From contig OZ020488.1 in assembly GCA_963971405.1 (NCBI GenBank), positions 46,978,888-47,042,887 of the forward strand: a stretch of 64,000 bases of DNA, written 5' to 3'. This document shows, piece by piece, positions 1-12,100 of this stretch. This stretch comes from Psococerastis gibbosa (Eukaryota > Arthropoda > Insecta > Psocodea > Psocidae). Every line of letters starts with the position of its first letter. Position 1 is the stretch's first letter. Below the pieces are notes generated by a model, which saw nothing but the letters and a program-made list of their open reading frames with translations, was not told the DNA's origin and searched no databases. A program made the position numbers and the translations under genes.

Positions 1-710
1 CTCGATTGCATCTTCTGAAACGAACAGACCTATACAGTAACACGAGTAACAAAGTAACAATGACAGGGGGGGGGGCCACGCAATGTAACTGCACGTGTCA
101 ATTTTCATAATTTCTTCAAAAACTTTTTTTTCAGAACCAAATATTTTATTGGGAAATCAACCTGTTTGGTTTCGTTACTCTATTGAACACCTAAAACATA
201 TCTGAATTAAGGTTGAAATCAACGATGGAAAGGTTCCACAGAAAAATTATTTTTTAGTAATTTTTCATGAAAATAGAGTTATTTTTATTTTTTTAACCCC
301 CGAAGCAAACTATCAAGGGGCAAGCGACCCACCGTATTTTGTTGACAAAAATAACGACTACAATGTCTGTGAAGAAATCGTAGGAGCCGTTTTTGAGAAA
401 TAATTTTTTTAGACAATTTTTTGGGGGTTTTTTGAGAATAAAACCCCCCAAACTGAGTACCCCAAAATATAAATAAAAGCGTTTTGGGGTATGATTTTTA
501 TGAACCTACATGCCAAATTTCATCAAAACCTACCGAGTAGTTTGCCCGCAAGTCTACTCACAGACTGACAGACAGACAGACAGACATTTCGTAAAAACCA
601 CTTTTTTGGGTTCCTGGGTCCTCAAAACGTGTAAATCCGTTGAAATCTCGGTATTAAAATGTTTGACCATCACAAGGCTTTCCTTATACTACGTATAAAT
701 TGGAAAGGAA
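1..710 (-). mobile_element. HINE-like element, cut by window edge
   Basis: Same family as the copy at 17606-18446. It keeps the (GTCT)n core (560-585) and the terminal hairpin and inverted repeat at 677-708. The other end lies outside the window. Confidence 0.7.
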
Positions 711-1476
711 TAATGTGATACCGTACGTAAGTAAAAGTTCATAGTCGTCACTGGTTCGAAATATGGAACGTAAACCTGTTTTGTGTGTTGAATGTTGATG
801 TTGTGGTCGGGAAAAGAATGGAAGCGTTTTTATTTTATTTTTAATTACATATAAACATAAAGTAGGCATAGGATCAAGGAAAAGCGGGGTCTGAGCCTGA
901 GCCGAAAGGGACTTAAATATTCTATATATAGCCTACTATTTCGAAGATGACTGTAATAAAAGAAACTAAACCAATTCAAACTCGAAAAGAGTAAAGATTT
1001 AGCCAGGTTGAGCAATTTTGAAACCATACCTAAACTATAGACCTTATTAAAAATACATACGATATCCATAGCAAGACTCATATTAATGATCATTTACTGA
1101 CCCATAATTATTCTATATTACATACATCAGTAAATCATAAAAAGCCCAAAGGTCAGTATTATTTTTTTTTTTTTACCTCTGTAAGAAAATAGCCTATTGT
1201 TAGTTGCGCTTTTATTTCGTTTAGCGAGAGCCCGTGTGTGGCAAACTCAAGTCCGATGTCTTAATTATACGAGTTATGTCATCGATGCATCGTCCGTCAA
1301 TCGTAAAATGGAAGTAAAAATTGGTGAAAATTATGGCAAAGACATCAGGCGTTGCGCAACATTCCATATTTAATACGATGTTTGGCATATAAAAAAAATT
1401 GAATCAGAATTTTTCAACTTTTTGCAATCGGTACATTACATGATTTAAAATGAAGAGAAAATAAATCTGATCTTAA
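711..1476. other. No gene recognised, 0.7-2.0 kb
   Basis: AT-rich intergenic or intronic sequence with short poly(T) runs. Only small open frames of no recognisable family. The same holds for 1594-1984 and 2311-2994. Confidence 0.5.
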
Positions 1477-1593
1477 TTCGTAAAAAACACTTTTTTGGGT
1501 TCCTGGGACCTCAAAACGTGTAAATCCATTGAAATCTCGGAATCGAAAATTTCACCCATCACAAAGCTTTCCTTATAATACGTATAAATTGGA
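1477..1593 (-). mobile_element. HINE-like terminal fragment
   Basis: Only about 115 bp from the terminal inverted-repeat end is present: the block preceding (GTCT)n plus the end hairpin. Confidence 0.6.
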
Positions 1594-1984
1594 ACCCAAC
1601 AAGTTTTTAATGAACTATGTGTAAACTCCCTCCCGGAACAGTTACTGTCCCATCTTCAGATTGGACTGCTCAATACCTCAGTAAAGGAACTGGAATTGTA
1701 TTATAAATAGGCCAATGAACGAAAATAGATAATCTTATAAACAACCTAGGAGAAGCAGTAGTTTTTAAAATTTTAAATCAATAAACTTATTCGTAATTCA
1801 TTAAATAGATACTATGTCCATATTTCTTATTCTATTTTAGAGAGATTTGTTTGCCTATTCAGACGGCGATCAATGTTCGAATTTCCGAAGATTTTTTTCC
1901 CAACTTTTCATTTCATGGCCCCCTCAGTCTAAAACCATCCCTCGTTCAAAATGTTATTTATATACAATATACTGTATGTACCTA

Positions 1985-2310
1985 GTATGTACTGTACCAT
2001 GAACCATGTAATATATTGATTTTAGGAAACACTCTAACTTCCGTAGAAATTATCCGATTTCGATTAATCTTGACACAAAAATGTATCATACAATTGTCTT
2101 GATAGAGCTTGTTAACCAGCGTAACCCGGTATTTTGTTTCAAGATGGCGGCCGATCAAAAACTTCAACATTTCATTTCTCAGTTAATGTTGGTTGTAGAG
2201 GGATCGGATAACGTGTGACTGAGCCAGCAGTTTTATCTACGATTATGGTAATTAACACTTTTTACTTCCAATCAGCGATTTCAAGATGGCGTCCAGTCAC
2301 CGTGAAAATG
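1985..2310. repeat. Dispersed repeat family 2, copy 1
   Basis: Shares 'gattttaggaaacact', 'aacttccgta(g/a)aaattatccga', 'tgttaaccagc' and 'caagatggcggcc(g/a)atcaa' in order with 50560-50800. Nature unknown; no ends defined. Confidence 0.6.
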
Positions 2311-2994
2311 ATATGATACGTTCACATCCATAAGTTCAGTCGTCTACAAAGTGTTGTAAAAGGAGAACCCAGACTGCCCTGTATTAACAGAGAAGTTCCA
2401 AGATACATTCAATCTACCGAATAATCCCCAGAAAGGGCATGGCGGGTGGGTAGGTTGGCTTTGGTTGGTAGCCCAAGGACGGATCCAGCATTGATTCTCG
2501 GGAAGGGGGGGGGGGGTGACATAGGTGGCGAAGATAGGGGGGGGGGGGGGTAGAGCTGAGAATTAATATAATTATTCACACGAAATGGCACTTTTACACC
2601 ATATTGTTACATTTGGAAATCTGGCTTATGACTGCATTTTAGAAATAAATCCAAACTTGCTCAGGATAAGGCAACAGATCGCTATGAATACAGGTATTCA
2701 GCAGGCCAAACCGTTCAATCTATCCTGTTTTTGATCGGCGTAAGCATGAAAACACTGTTTCGGCAGTTGCTACTGAAACTGCCGACGAAAATTTTCAATA
2801 AATAATTTTCAGCTGGAAAGAGAGTTGCCTGAGCCAATGCCCCGAAGATATCATTAGGCCGATTTTCTTGCCGCAAAAGTTTTAAGTCTCCCTCCCAACT
2901 TGATGAAAAATCGGGCAGTATATGGGTGAGAAGTGTTCGATGACACATTTCTTCCTCGGTTCATCGTTCTCATGGACGTACGCAGGTTTAAACA

Positions 2995-3510
2995 ACTAGA
3001 TTTTACAGGCGATGAATAGGCCTACAAATGCACACAAGGTGGGCCCGGAGGTCTCCCCCGCGTGAAACTTTTTGAGAAATAGATCCGAAATATTGGGTGT
3101 TTAGGCATTTTTTAGAGTAGTAACAATTTGATTTTCCGGGCGATGAGTATAATTTCATACAAGAGGGGGCAAGGGGTCTCCCCCGGTTGAAAATTTTTTG
3201 GAAAAATGGGCGTGAACTATTGGGCGTGAACTATTGGGAATACAATAGCACACAGGGGGCCAGGGGGTCTCCCCCGCTTGAAAGTTTTGGAAACATTGGC
3301 TTGATATAGTGGTGTTTTACGCATTTTGATAGCAGGTAACGTTCAGATTTTACAGGCGATGAATGAAGCAGTTGCAAACAAGGGGTGCCCGGGGTTCTCT
3401 TTCGGTTGAAATGTTTTGAAAAATAGGCCGAAATAGTGGGGTTTTACGCATTTTCAGAGCAGTAACACTTAGATTTTAGGGGTGAAGAATATAACCGCAA
3501 ACAAAAAAAT
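2995..3510. repeat. Degenerate ~128-bp tandem minisatellite
   Basis: About four diverged units, each with 'gattttacaggcgatgaat', 'gcccggggtctcccccg', 'gaaaataggccgaaatattgggg' and 'ttttacgcatttt...agcagtaac'. Landmarks recur at about 2999, 3128, 3343 and 3471. The same unit reappears near 9.3 and 16.5 kb. Confidence 0.65.
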
Positions 3511-3746
3511 TGACCTGAAATAAGTAGTGCAATTTGAATTTGCCTTCGGTAGCACACATTTTTAAATTTATAAAATTATTATTTATTGAATAAATACGCC
3601 TCAAATGCAGATTTTTAACACAAATCGTGAGGCTTTAAGGCTGTAAGTGGTCGCCTTGACTTTAATGCGTGTGGGACAAAAGAGATTTCAGCCTCTCTTG
3701 GGACATTGCGGTTCGCAAAACCCGTCGTTTCGTCGAATATACCTGA

Positions 3747-4605
3747 AAAGAACCGGTCCGAGTTTACTCGAACGTGCTTTCCAATTTATAAATTAGTAGA
3801 TATAGACATGTGTAATTTCATAGGAAATAATTTCCCTATGGTTAAATTTCAGATCCCTCGAGAGGGGGGGGGGGGGGTCCACCTCAATTTATTAAAAACC
3901 CCTTAAATCTTAATTGCATATTCTGGAACGAACAGACCAATACATTGTAACAGTAGTAACAATGACACATGGCACGTAATAATAATAATAATTTTTTTTT
4001 GCGCAGAAGCAGACGTTTTTTTTGGGAATGCAACCTGTCCGGTTTCATTACTCAATTTAACACCTAAAATATACCTGAAGGTAGAAATGATCGATAGAAA
4101 GGTTCCGCAGAAAAATTATTTTTTAGTCATTTTTCATGAAAATTGAGTTATTTTTATTTTTTTACCCCCAGAAGCAAACTATCAAGGGGCAAGCGACCCC
4201 CCGCATTTTGTTAACATTAATAACGACTACAATATATGTGTATTTAAAAGAAATCGTTGCAGGCGTTTTTGAGAAATAATGTTTTTAAACGTTTTTTTGG
4301 AGTTTTTTAGAATAAACTCCCCCCCCCCCCCAAATTGAGTTAGCCCAAAATTTAAACAAAAGTCTCAAGGTATGATTTTTCTAAACCTACATGAAAAATT
4401 TCATTAAAAACGGCCGAGTAGTTTGCCCGGAAATCGATGAACAGACAGACAGAGCGACAGACGGACAGAGCTAGAGGCAGACATTTCGTAAAAACAACTT
4501 TTTTGGGTTCCTGGGACCTCAAAACGTGTATATCCGTTGAAATCTCGGAATCGAAAATTTCGACTATCACACAGCTTTCCTTATACTACGTGTAAATTGG
4601 AAAGC
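3747..4605 (-). mobile_element. HINE-like element, near full length
   Basis: Both ends are present (GAACCGGTCCGAG at the left, the GTAAATTGGAAAGC end at the right). It has a C homopolymer at 4319-4330 and a degenerate GTCT core at about 4440-4490. Confidence 0.7.
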
Positions 4606-4639
4606 AAAAATATTTGGCTTCATTCACGCGTTGTATAAT

Positions 4640-5065
4640 TTTTTTAACGATTAACTGCCCGCAGCATTCGATTGGGACATTTTGACTTGTTTTGCTGATT
4701 TACAATATGTAGCCCGAGATGAGGATGTTTTTAAGTGTTCTTCTAATGTCCGGTATCCAGCTTCTACTCTGAACCTTAAACAACTCGCAAAAGTTGCTAT
4801 CGTTGTCCTCAGATGCAGTATGTAACAGGATTCCATCGTCTTGAGCTCCTCTGAATAGGATATTTTGTCGCCCCCAGAGAATCACCGCATTCACAGACTT
4901 AATTATGGGCATTATCCGCTCTCTATTTTCCATTATCTTATGCAATCGTGATTTTTCTATAACATTTCGTCTTGTATGTCCAACTTTGAGTCCGTAAACG
5001 CTTTTAATAAATCATCTGCACTCTGCACACTTTCTGTGTGATATTCTAGTGTTTTGTGATGGCTC
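4640..5065 (-). pseudogene. hAT-type transposase remnant (DUF4371 / ZMYM1-like)
   Basis: On the - strand two overlapping frames carry consecutive pieces of the family: 'NRERIMPIIKSV...LWGRQNILFRGAQDDG', then 'LRFRVEAGYRTLEEHLKTSS' and 'SRATYCKSAKQ'. In the DUF4371/ZMYM1-like hAT proteins these read approximately 'NRERLRPIIETI..CGRQNIPLRGH.D.G...LLRFRVE.G...LEEHLKTASSRATYISKTTQNEI'. A frameshift lies between the pieces, and only this N-terminal part of the domain is present. No ends or target duplication seen. Confidence 0.7.
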
Positions 5066-6266
5066 AAGTATCCATCTTTACCAGTTACTTTTTTGGATTT
5101 AATTTTTTTTCAAAATTGTTGAAAAAATTTTCGCGGGGGGGGGGCGATCGCCCCAATCACTCCTCCCTGGATCCGTCCTTGTGGTAGCCTACTACTACTG
5201 TATGATACCTCACTGTTACTGTTTACTTTTAGTGTTGTATTATTTATACATTCTTGGTTGTTGACTAGCAAATCCAAGTTTGATTTTATGGTTGTCAAAG
5301 TATGGTGTTCATCTTTTTAATTCGTAGTAATGAAGATAGGGGTCTACTGGCAATTCAGGCGGGAGGAGAAATTGCTCCCGCGTGCAAATAGTATATACGA
5401 GAGACGTATATAATAGAAAAGTAAAAATGTAAATGCTTAGAGCTTCGTTTTGAGGTTATAGTTGGAAAAAGAAGCCAAGTACGACCATATGATAAGGTCA
5501 GGGCTTATTATTAAGTATAAAATCATAATAAATTCGATTGGAAAGAATTAAGGCATTGCAATTTGTTGATAAGCGAAGATTTAACTCAAGTTTAGGATTT
5601 CGTTATAATACGATTTATATTATAGGCTTGTGCCAGTTTTGATGGACTTTTCGTAAAAATTTGTAAAGAGTTAAATGATAATCAGGCAGAAATTGAGGCA
5701 AGGATTGTTCTGGGTGTGCCGTGTAGAGGTAAATGATTTTTAATTACGCCGTCAGATAGATTTATTTCCGGGCAATCCCCTCCCGGAAATAGCAACTCGC
5801 CATCCCTGCACTGCCCGACCCCTCACAGCAACACTAATATTCCAGACATGCCATTCTAATACGATCAGGTGACTAACTGATACCTACTCAAAACTCATAT
5901 TTTTTCTAACTACAATACAATGTGCGCATAACAACATAATGAGACCCACTTGTGTCATGTGCGTATGTAGGCCGAAGTATGTTTCATTTTGTTTAAATAC
6001 CTACACCGTACCAATTACCATCAGTATGTTCATCATGGACAATTTTCAGCCTTCACCTCGTCCACGTTTGAAAGATTGATAAAAACCTGATGAAACTGAA
6101 GAAACTGATAAAGCCCTCTCCTACCTAATTGAGTGTAAGAGAGGCGGCCTTTATAGCCCTAACTCCACTAGGTTGGCTTAGTGATTTAACAAAAAATGTC
6201 AATATAATTTATTTATTGAAAAACTAAAAATATTATTGATTCATTGTATTGTTGTGTTGCTTACAG
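5066..6266. other. No gene recognised before sarcoglycan exon 1
   Basis: AT-rich, with the end of a small G-run element at 5130-5180 ('ctggatccgtccttg'). The promoter and 5' exon of the sarcoglycan gene should lie here or further left, but I cannot point to them. Confidence 0.4.
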
Positions 6267-6298
6267 GTGACCCGAAATCAAATGCTAGCAATGGACAG
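6267..6298 (+). CDS. Sarcoglycan candidate exon 1 (start codon)
   Basis: A 32-nt segment lies between an acceptor (TTGCTTACAG) and a donor (GTAAGC). It contains ATGs at 6282 and 6291. It ends two bases into a codon, and the first base of exon 2 completes an Arg codon, giving an N-terminus reading M-L-A-M-D-R before exon 2. Phase, splice sites and total protein length all fit. The encoded residues are too few and too variable for homology, so this is inference. The leading acceptor implies a further non-coding 5' exon upstream, which I did not find. Confidence 0.55.
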
Positions 6299-9095
6299 GT
6301 AAGCAGTCTTGATCTTGTCTTTAAGAATTAGACAATGAAACATTAAACAATAAATGGAAACTATAACATCAGAATCTGATCAATATAATTATAAGAGGCC
6401 TACAAAAATAAACGTATCCAGGTAAAAGGCCAGGAAAACTTTTATTGTAGTCGCCCTTTTATTAAAACTTTCTTTTGTAGTACTCAATTTGATTCTTGCA
6501 TTTCCCGCTAAAATTCTGAGACGTAACATTGCCAAAAACAAATTTAAAAGAACCAGTCCGAGTTCACTCGAACATGCTTTCCAATTTATCAATTAGTAGA
6601 CACAGACATGTGTAATTTCATAGGAAATAATTTCCCTATGGTTAAATTGATTGAAAATGAGTCCTTTCATGGTAAATAATTTTCCTTTCTTTCAATTTCG
6701 GACATCTCGGGGGGGGGGGGGGGGGGGGGGTTTGTCCACCTGACGTCACTGGAGGTGAAGTAAATTCTAGATAGGTCAGACATTACATTACCTTACCACA
6801 CAGCAATAATGTCACGGCACGCAATGCATTTGAGCGTGAATTTTCATTTTTTCAAAAACTTTTTTTGCGCAAACCAAATAGTTTTTTCGGAAAGCAACCT
6901 GTCCCGTTTCGTTACTCAATTTAACACCTAAACATGCCTGAAGGTAGAAATCATCGATTGAAAGGTTTCGCAGAAAAATTATTTTTTAGTTATTTTTCAT
7001 TAAAATTGAGTTATTTTAATTTTTCTACCCCCAGAAGCAAACTATCAAGGGGCAAGCGCCCCCCCCCCCCCCCCGCATTTTGTTAACATTAATAACGACT
7101 ACAATAATATGTGAATTTAAAAGAAATCGTTGGAGCCGTTTTTGAGAAATAATTTTATTAAGCGTTTTTTTTTGGAGTTTTTTGATAATAAAGCCCCCCC
7201 CCCTCCCAAATTGAGTTAGCCCAAAATAGAAAAAAGTTCTCGAGGCATGATTTTTGTGAACCTACATTTCAGCCGAGTTGTTTGTCCGGAAATAGATGAA
7301 CAGACAGACAGTCAGACAGACAGACATTTCGTAAAAACCACTTTTTTGGGTTCCTGGGACCTCAAAACGTGTAATTCCGTTGAAATCTCGGAATCGGAAA
7401 TTTCGACCATCACAAAGCTTTCCTTATATACAACTACGTATAAGTTGGAAAGCAAAAATGAGAAATATCATTTAACCGTTCCTGTTTGGTATTTTGAGCT
7501 CCCAGTGAAAGTTTATGCAAGGATGCTGACTGCTATGTTTTGGATGTATCTTTTCCGCGAAATAGTTAATTTTACTAAAAGGCGTCATCCCCGGGTGCCG
7601 GTGGATGTTAATATTTCTACATTTACATTTTTCAACAACAATATGCGTTATGCATGCGGATATATGACACTGCTGGTTGCTTCATCAGAAGAACAACTGC
7701 AGTCGTTACGGTACTGAATATAATAAGTGCAGCAGGCAAAATTGCGGGGATCTAAATAAACGAACAAAAGACCCAAGTGTTAGCTGCCAAGCAGTAAGAG
7801 GGCGGAGATAAATCTGAATATTGTTCTGGATGGTATGTCTGCAGTACAATGTAAACAATACCGGTATCTCATCGGTGGTGAGGCACAACATTCATTGAAC
7901 ATGCTCAAACGTCTTCATCAGAATATATAAAGTAGTTCGGTGTCAGAATCTGCGGTTGGATTGCGAAAGGTGAATTTTTAAGGGTTCCCAATCATCGTTC
8001 TATATGAAACAGCAAAGGCTTTCACAGCCGGAGTCGAATGAAGACTTCTGAGATTGTATCTCAGAAGTCTACACAGTTCCACTGAAGATGTCGACCGCAG
8101 ATGTTGACGAAACGTTTGGAAGTTCGCTTTCATTTCGACCATGGCCCATCAACCCGGATTCTACTGGTTCTTCCTTCGTTTTATATGGTATGTACGGATG
8201 AACAGAATTAGTGCATTTGAAATGTGGTTATACAGGCCAACCCTGCGCATATCCTGGAGAGATTGTATACCTAATGCAGAGGTCCTGAATCAAATCAAAT
8301 CAAGTCAAATTATATTTTCCATAAAGCAATTATAGCAAAGAATGCCGTCATTTAAATAAACATATATCTAGCCATATAGCTTATTAGCCAATTTTGATAG
8401 AAATTTTTTTTGGAAAGTGTATACCCACTTCACGCTACAGTTAGAAAACCGCGTGGGCCGAGTTTTTTTTTCAATATTTTGTCTCAATATTTTGGTAAAA
8501 ACTGCCAGAATCCGATTCAGCACCCTTCCGAGTAACGTAAAGAACTAAAAAATCCTGACTCCACTACAACAAAATGATTGTGCATAAAAGTATTACATTA
8601 CCTCATCAACAGGCTAAACTTTATTAATGTCAGTGTAAGTTGTCTATTTCTCGATGGTTTTATTATTGGAGTATAAGCTTCATAATTGCCGTCAGTAATA
8701 AAGCCAGGGAAGATGGAAATGGAAATAAAATGAATTAACTAGGCTTGTAATTCCAATTGGTTGTAGACAATTTCATGTGTAGCCCAGGGCCGTCGCGAGG
8801 GTATGGTGTTTGGGGGGGAGGACCCATCGATTTTCCAACTCTGGCATGCGAATATTCCAACTCAATATTCTAATAAATGTATCAATTATCATAAACAAAT
8901 TATACACAGACCCCCGCATTGGCGTCAATTCCCAAAATTTCTAGGGGGGGGGGGGCTTTAATTAATTAATTAATTTAATTATTAATTTAGTTAAAGTTAA
9001 TTTAATTTAATTTAATTATTTTTATTTTATTTTATTTTTTATTTAATTAAAGTTAATTTGCATATTGTTGGACATTGTCTGTTTGCAAATAAACG

Positions 9096-9128
<33 letters not shown>

Positions 9129-12100
9129 GACTCCAAGATTTTGATTCATTACTCATTCACTACTGAAGTGAGAAAGAGGGAGAAAGAGGGTCTCCTCCAG
9201 AGAAAAAAAATTGATAAATGTGCCCAAATTAGTGAGGTTTTACGCATATTATACCCTGGAGAAAGGGGGGCCCGGGAGTTTCCTCCGGAGCAAAAAAATC
9301 GATAAATAGGCCCAAATTAGTTAGGTTTTACGCATTTTGCAAGCAGTACGTTTGCTTTTTTTACCGACGAATAAACCTACTACGGAGGGAGCCCGGGGTC
9401 TCCCCCGTAGAAAAATGTTGAGAAAATAAGTCTGAAATATTGGGGTTTTAAGCATTTTGAGTAATATATTTTTTGTGAAAGTACTTGGTCAATATGATTT
9501 TTTTTTTTTTTTGTCTTTCATGGAAAATAAGCATGCCAAGAATTAATTTCCCTTTCGTTATTGTGGATGCTATGCCTCTCGCCTCCATAACGTCTTTGTC
9601 ACCAGAAATCCCGGGGGGGGGGGGGAGGGGCTACGGCCTACTGGTGCCCCTGGACCCATCTATTTACGCCAATGGATCCCCGTCCCTCAAAGAAAAGCCC
9701 TAACTCCACTCGCCACTGCGCTAGCTGGTTAGTTGCCAGTTTTCGCGATGAATAAAGAAGTGCATAGGCCAGTTCAGATTGAAACAGACACGTTTTAGCG
9801 TTAGTGGATCCAGGGGCACGGAGGCACGAGACTGCCTGCTTTCAGTAAAGTCCATATAGGCCTAGTTTTTTTTACTTCAAAATCCATAAAACCCTAATAT
9901 TTTGCCCCCACATCTTAGAAATCCCCCCCCCCTAATTCTTGGTTTGTAAAACGTAAATTTTACATCTATCAAAATGCCACACCATTCGCCCATTCCGCCT
10001 ATTTTTAAAATAATTCCCCACCGCCCTGCACAAACGTTTGGCAAACTCCCTCTTCCACCTCCCCCTGAAGAGGAATTCTACATAACTGACACATACAGTA
10101 TGTGCTTCATTTTCCGGCGCAAAAATACATAGTGCAGGAACATTTCAATTCATAATTGCCATTATTATTCATACCCCATCCTGAAGAAAATCCTGGTCTC
10201 TGGATCCACCTATGCGTAGTAGGAAAATGAATTTTGTATTCTGGCCAAAATAACTTATAGGGCCATTGGTATCTGATGTAAACAATAACTTACCACCTCA
10301 GGCTGCGTTGCGTTATTGTTATGATTTATATCAAAAAGTATCCTATTTCTAATTCACATCATTCACGATCACACACAGATAAAAAAAAAAAAAAAAAAAA
10401 AAACACACACACACAATTCTTCAGGAGGGTGGCCTATCAACAAACAAAAGAGGGAAACTATAAATTTAATAATCTGGATAAAACTCACGACGACGGCCAA
10501 CTGATTACTGATTTAGATTTTATCCAAGTCTGTAGCCAGAAGGCTTCTGAGCCTATATTCAGCAATTTTCGATTGAATGGTGCCTGGCTCAGCAAACAAT
10601 TCACAATCAGAATGTTGAAGCACTGAAAATAACGTCTACAGGGGCCTACTTGCAGGTAATTCTGCTTACTACTTATCCTGCGTTCATGTATCTAGTCATA
10701 ATAATAAAATGTGGTCATGTGCATTCCTTCGCATCATTGTCTTGTGTTGTCTCGCTGCAATTATCCAACTGCCTATAACAATGAATTATTTATGGCCATC
10801 CTCAATTTGCCAACTGGCCTCCTCTGAATTACCAACTTTCGAGAGAATCTCAATTATAGGGGGAGGCTCCCCCCCCCACCCCCCACCCCCTCGCGACGCC
10901 CCTGGTGTAGCCTAATTATTTAGTTTCTGTTTCTACTCTGACTATACCCCTACGGCATAGTGAACTCAGTGGAAAGTCTATCAACTTGGTTGCTTTGTTT
11001 TGCCAGAGCCCATCAGTACCTGTTATTTTTCATCAAAATTAACCATGCTGATCGCTGTTTACAGTTCACAATTCCACTGAGTAATAAAACGAAAATTGGT
11101 GTGTATTTGAGTTGTGAAGAAAGGCAAAGTCTTGAGAAAAATGACTTCTTATTCCTTCAGTCCTTTTGTAAGATCAGTAGAGCTCGGAGAATAGGTTGTG
11201 GAAACAACGGAAGGTTGCTAAGAGGATCACCAAAAGGATCAAAATCATTGAACCGACCACGTTTCTCTTCCCTCAGTTGGATGTTGGAGACTTATGTGAA
11301 AATTGACGAAAGAATCTCACAATACTTTACCTTACAAACATGTTTTCATTCGTTTGTCCATTTTAAAAGAAATATCGGCATTTTAATGGAATTCTTCCCC
11401 ACAGGTTCTCGAGTTTATTATAAACAGGTATTGATTGTCTAATTGTTTGGCTTATATTTCAGTTTTTCCACTTTATTTATTAAGCACAGAACCATATTGG
11501 CCTCTTTCTTATAATATATAAGAATTAAGTTGTGGATCTACAAATTAATATGCGTGTGAACTGCTAAAATAAACCTATTAATTCCAGCACTGTATTTGAA
11601 AGTTGACGGGAAACAAATCGTCATTTAAAATAAAATTGCTGACTTTTCAAAACTTTGTTACTGTGGCTATTCCAGAGAAACCAATACAAACTGAAAAGAA
11701 AATGGACCACAAAATTGTTCCGAGGAAAGCTATTAATGTAATATTGGAGCGATAAAAGAAACTTTTTCTGTGAATAAAACAGATTTGAAAGCACTTGCCC
11801 CATCCAATAATCCATCAACTCCGCTGAAAGCAATGATCCATATCTTCAACTGACCCAGAGTTTCGATATTGGGCCATAAACGCGTAAGCTAAATATGATT
11901 GCTAGCGTGCGTCGTCTCCCAGGATTAGAGGGGGTTTTGATTTTATGTTGTACATTGTACGGGCCATTTGGTAGATTTGGTAGACAGTAAGTAGGCAACC
12001 TGCAGGCTGCAACCACACTGATTGCATTGGGGTGGTAGGTGTTCACCCATTAGATATGACTGTTATGAGTGAGTTAGATGCGTATGTCTTATGCACAATA

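Noticed and set aside
7247-7717. 156-codon open frame
   Set aside because: It starts in the GTCT core of a HINE copy and runs into AT-rich DNA. No family resemblance.
10960-11442. 160-codon open frame
   Set aside because: No recognisable domain, no splice context, composition like the surrounding intron.
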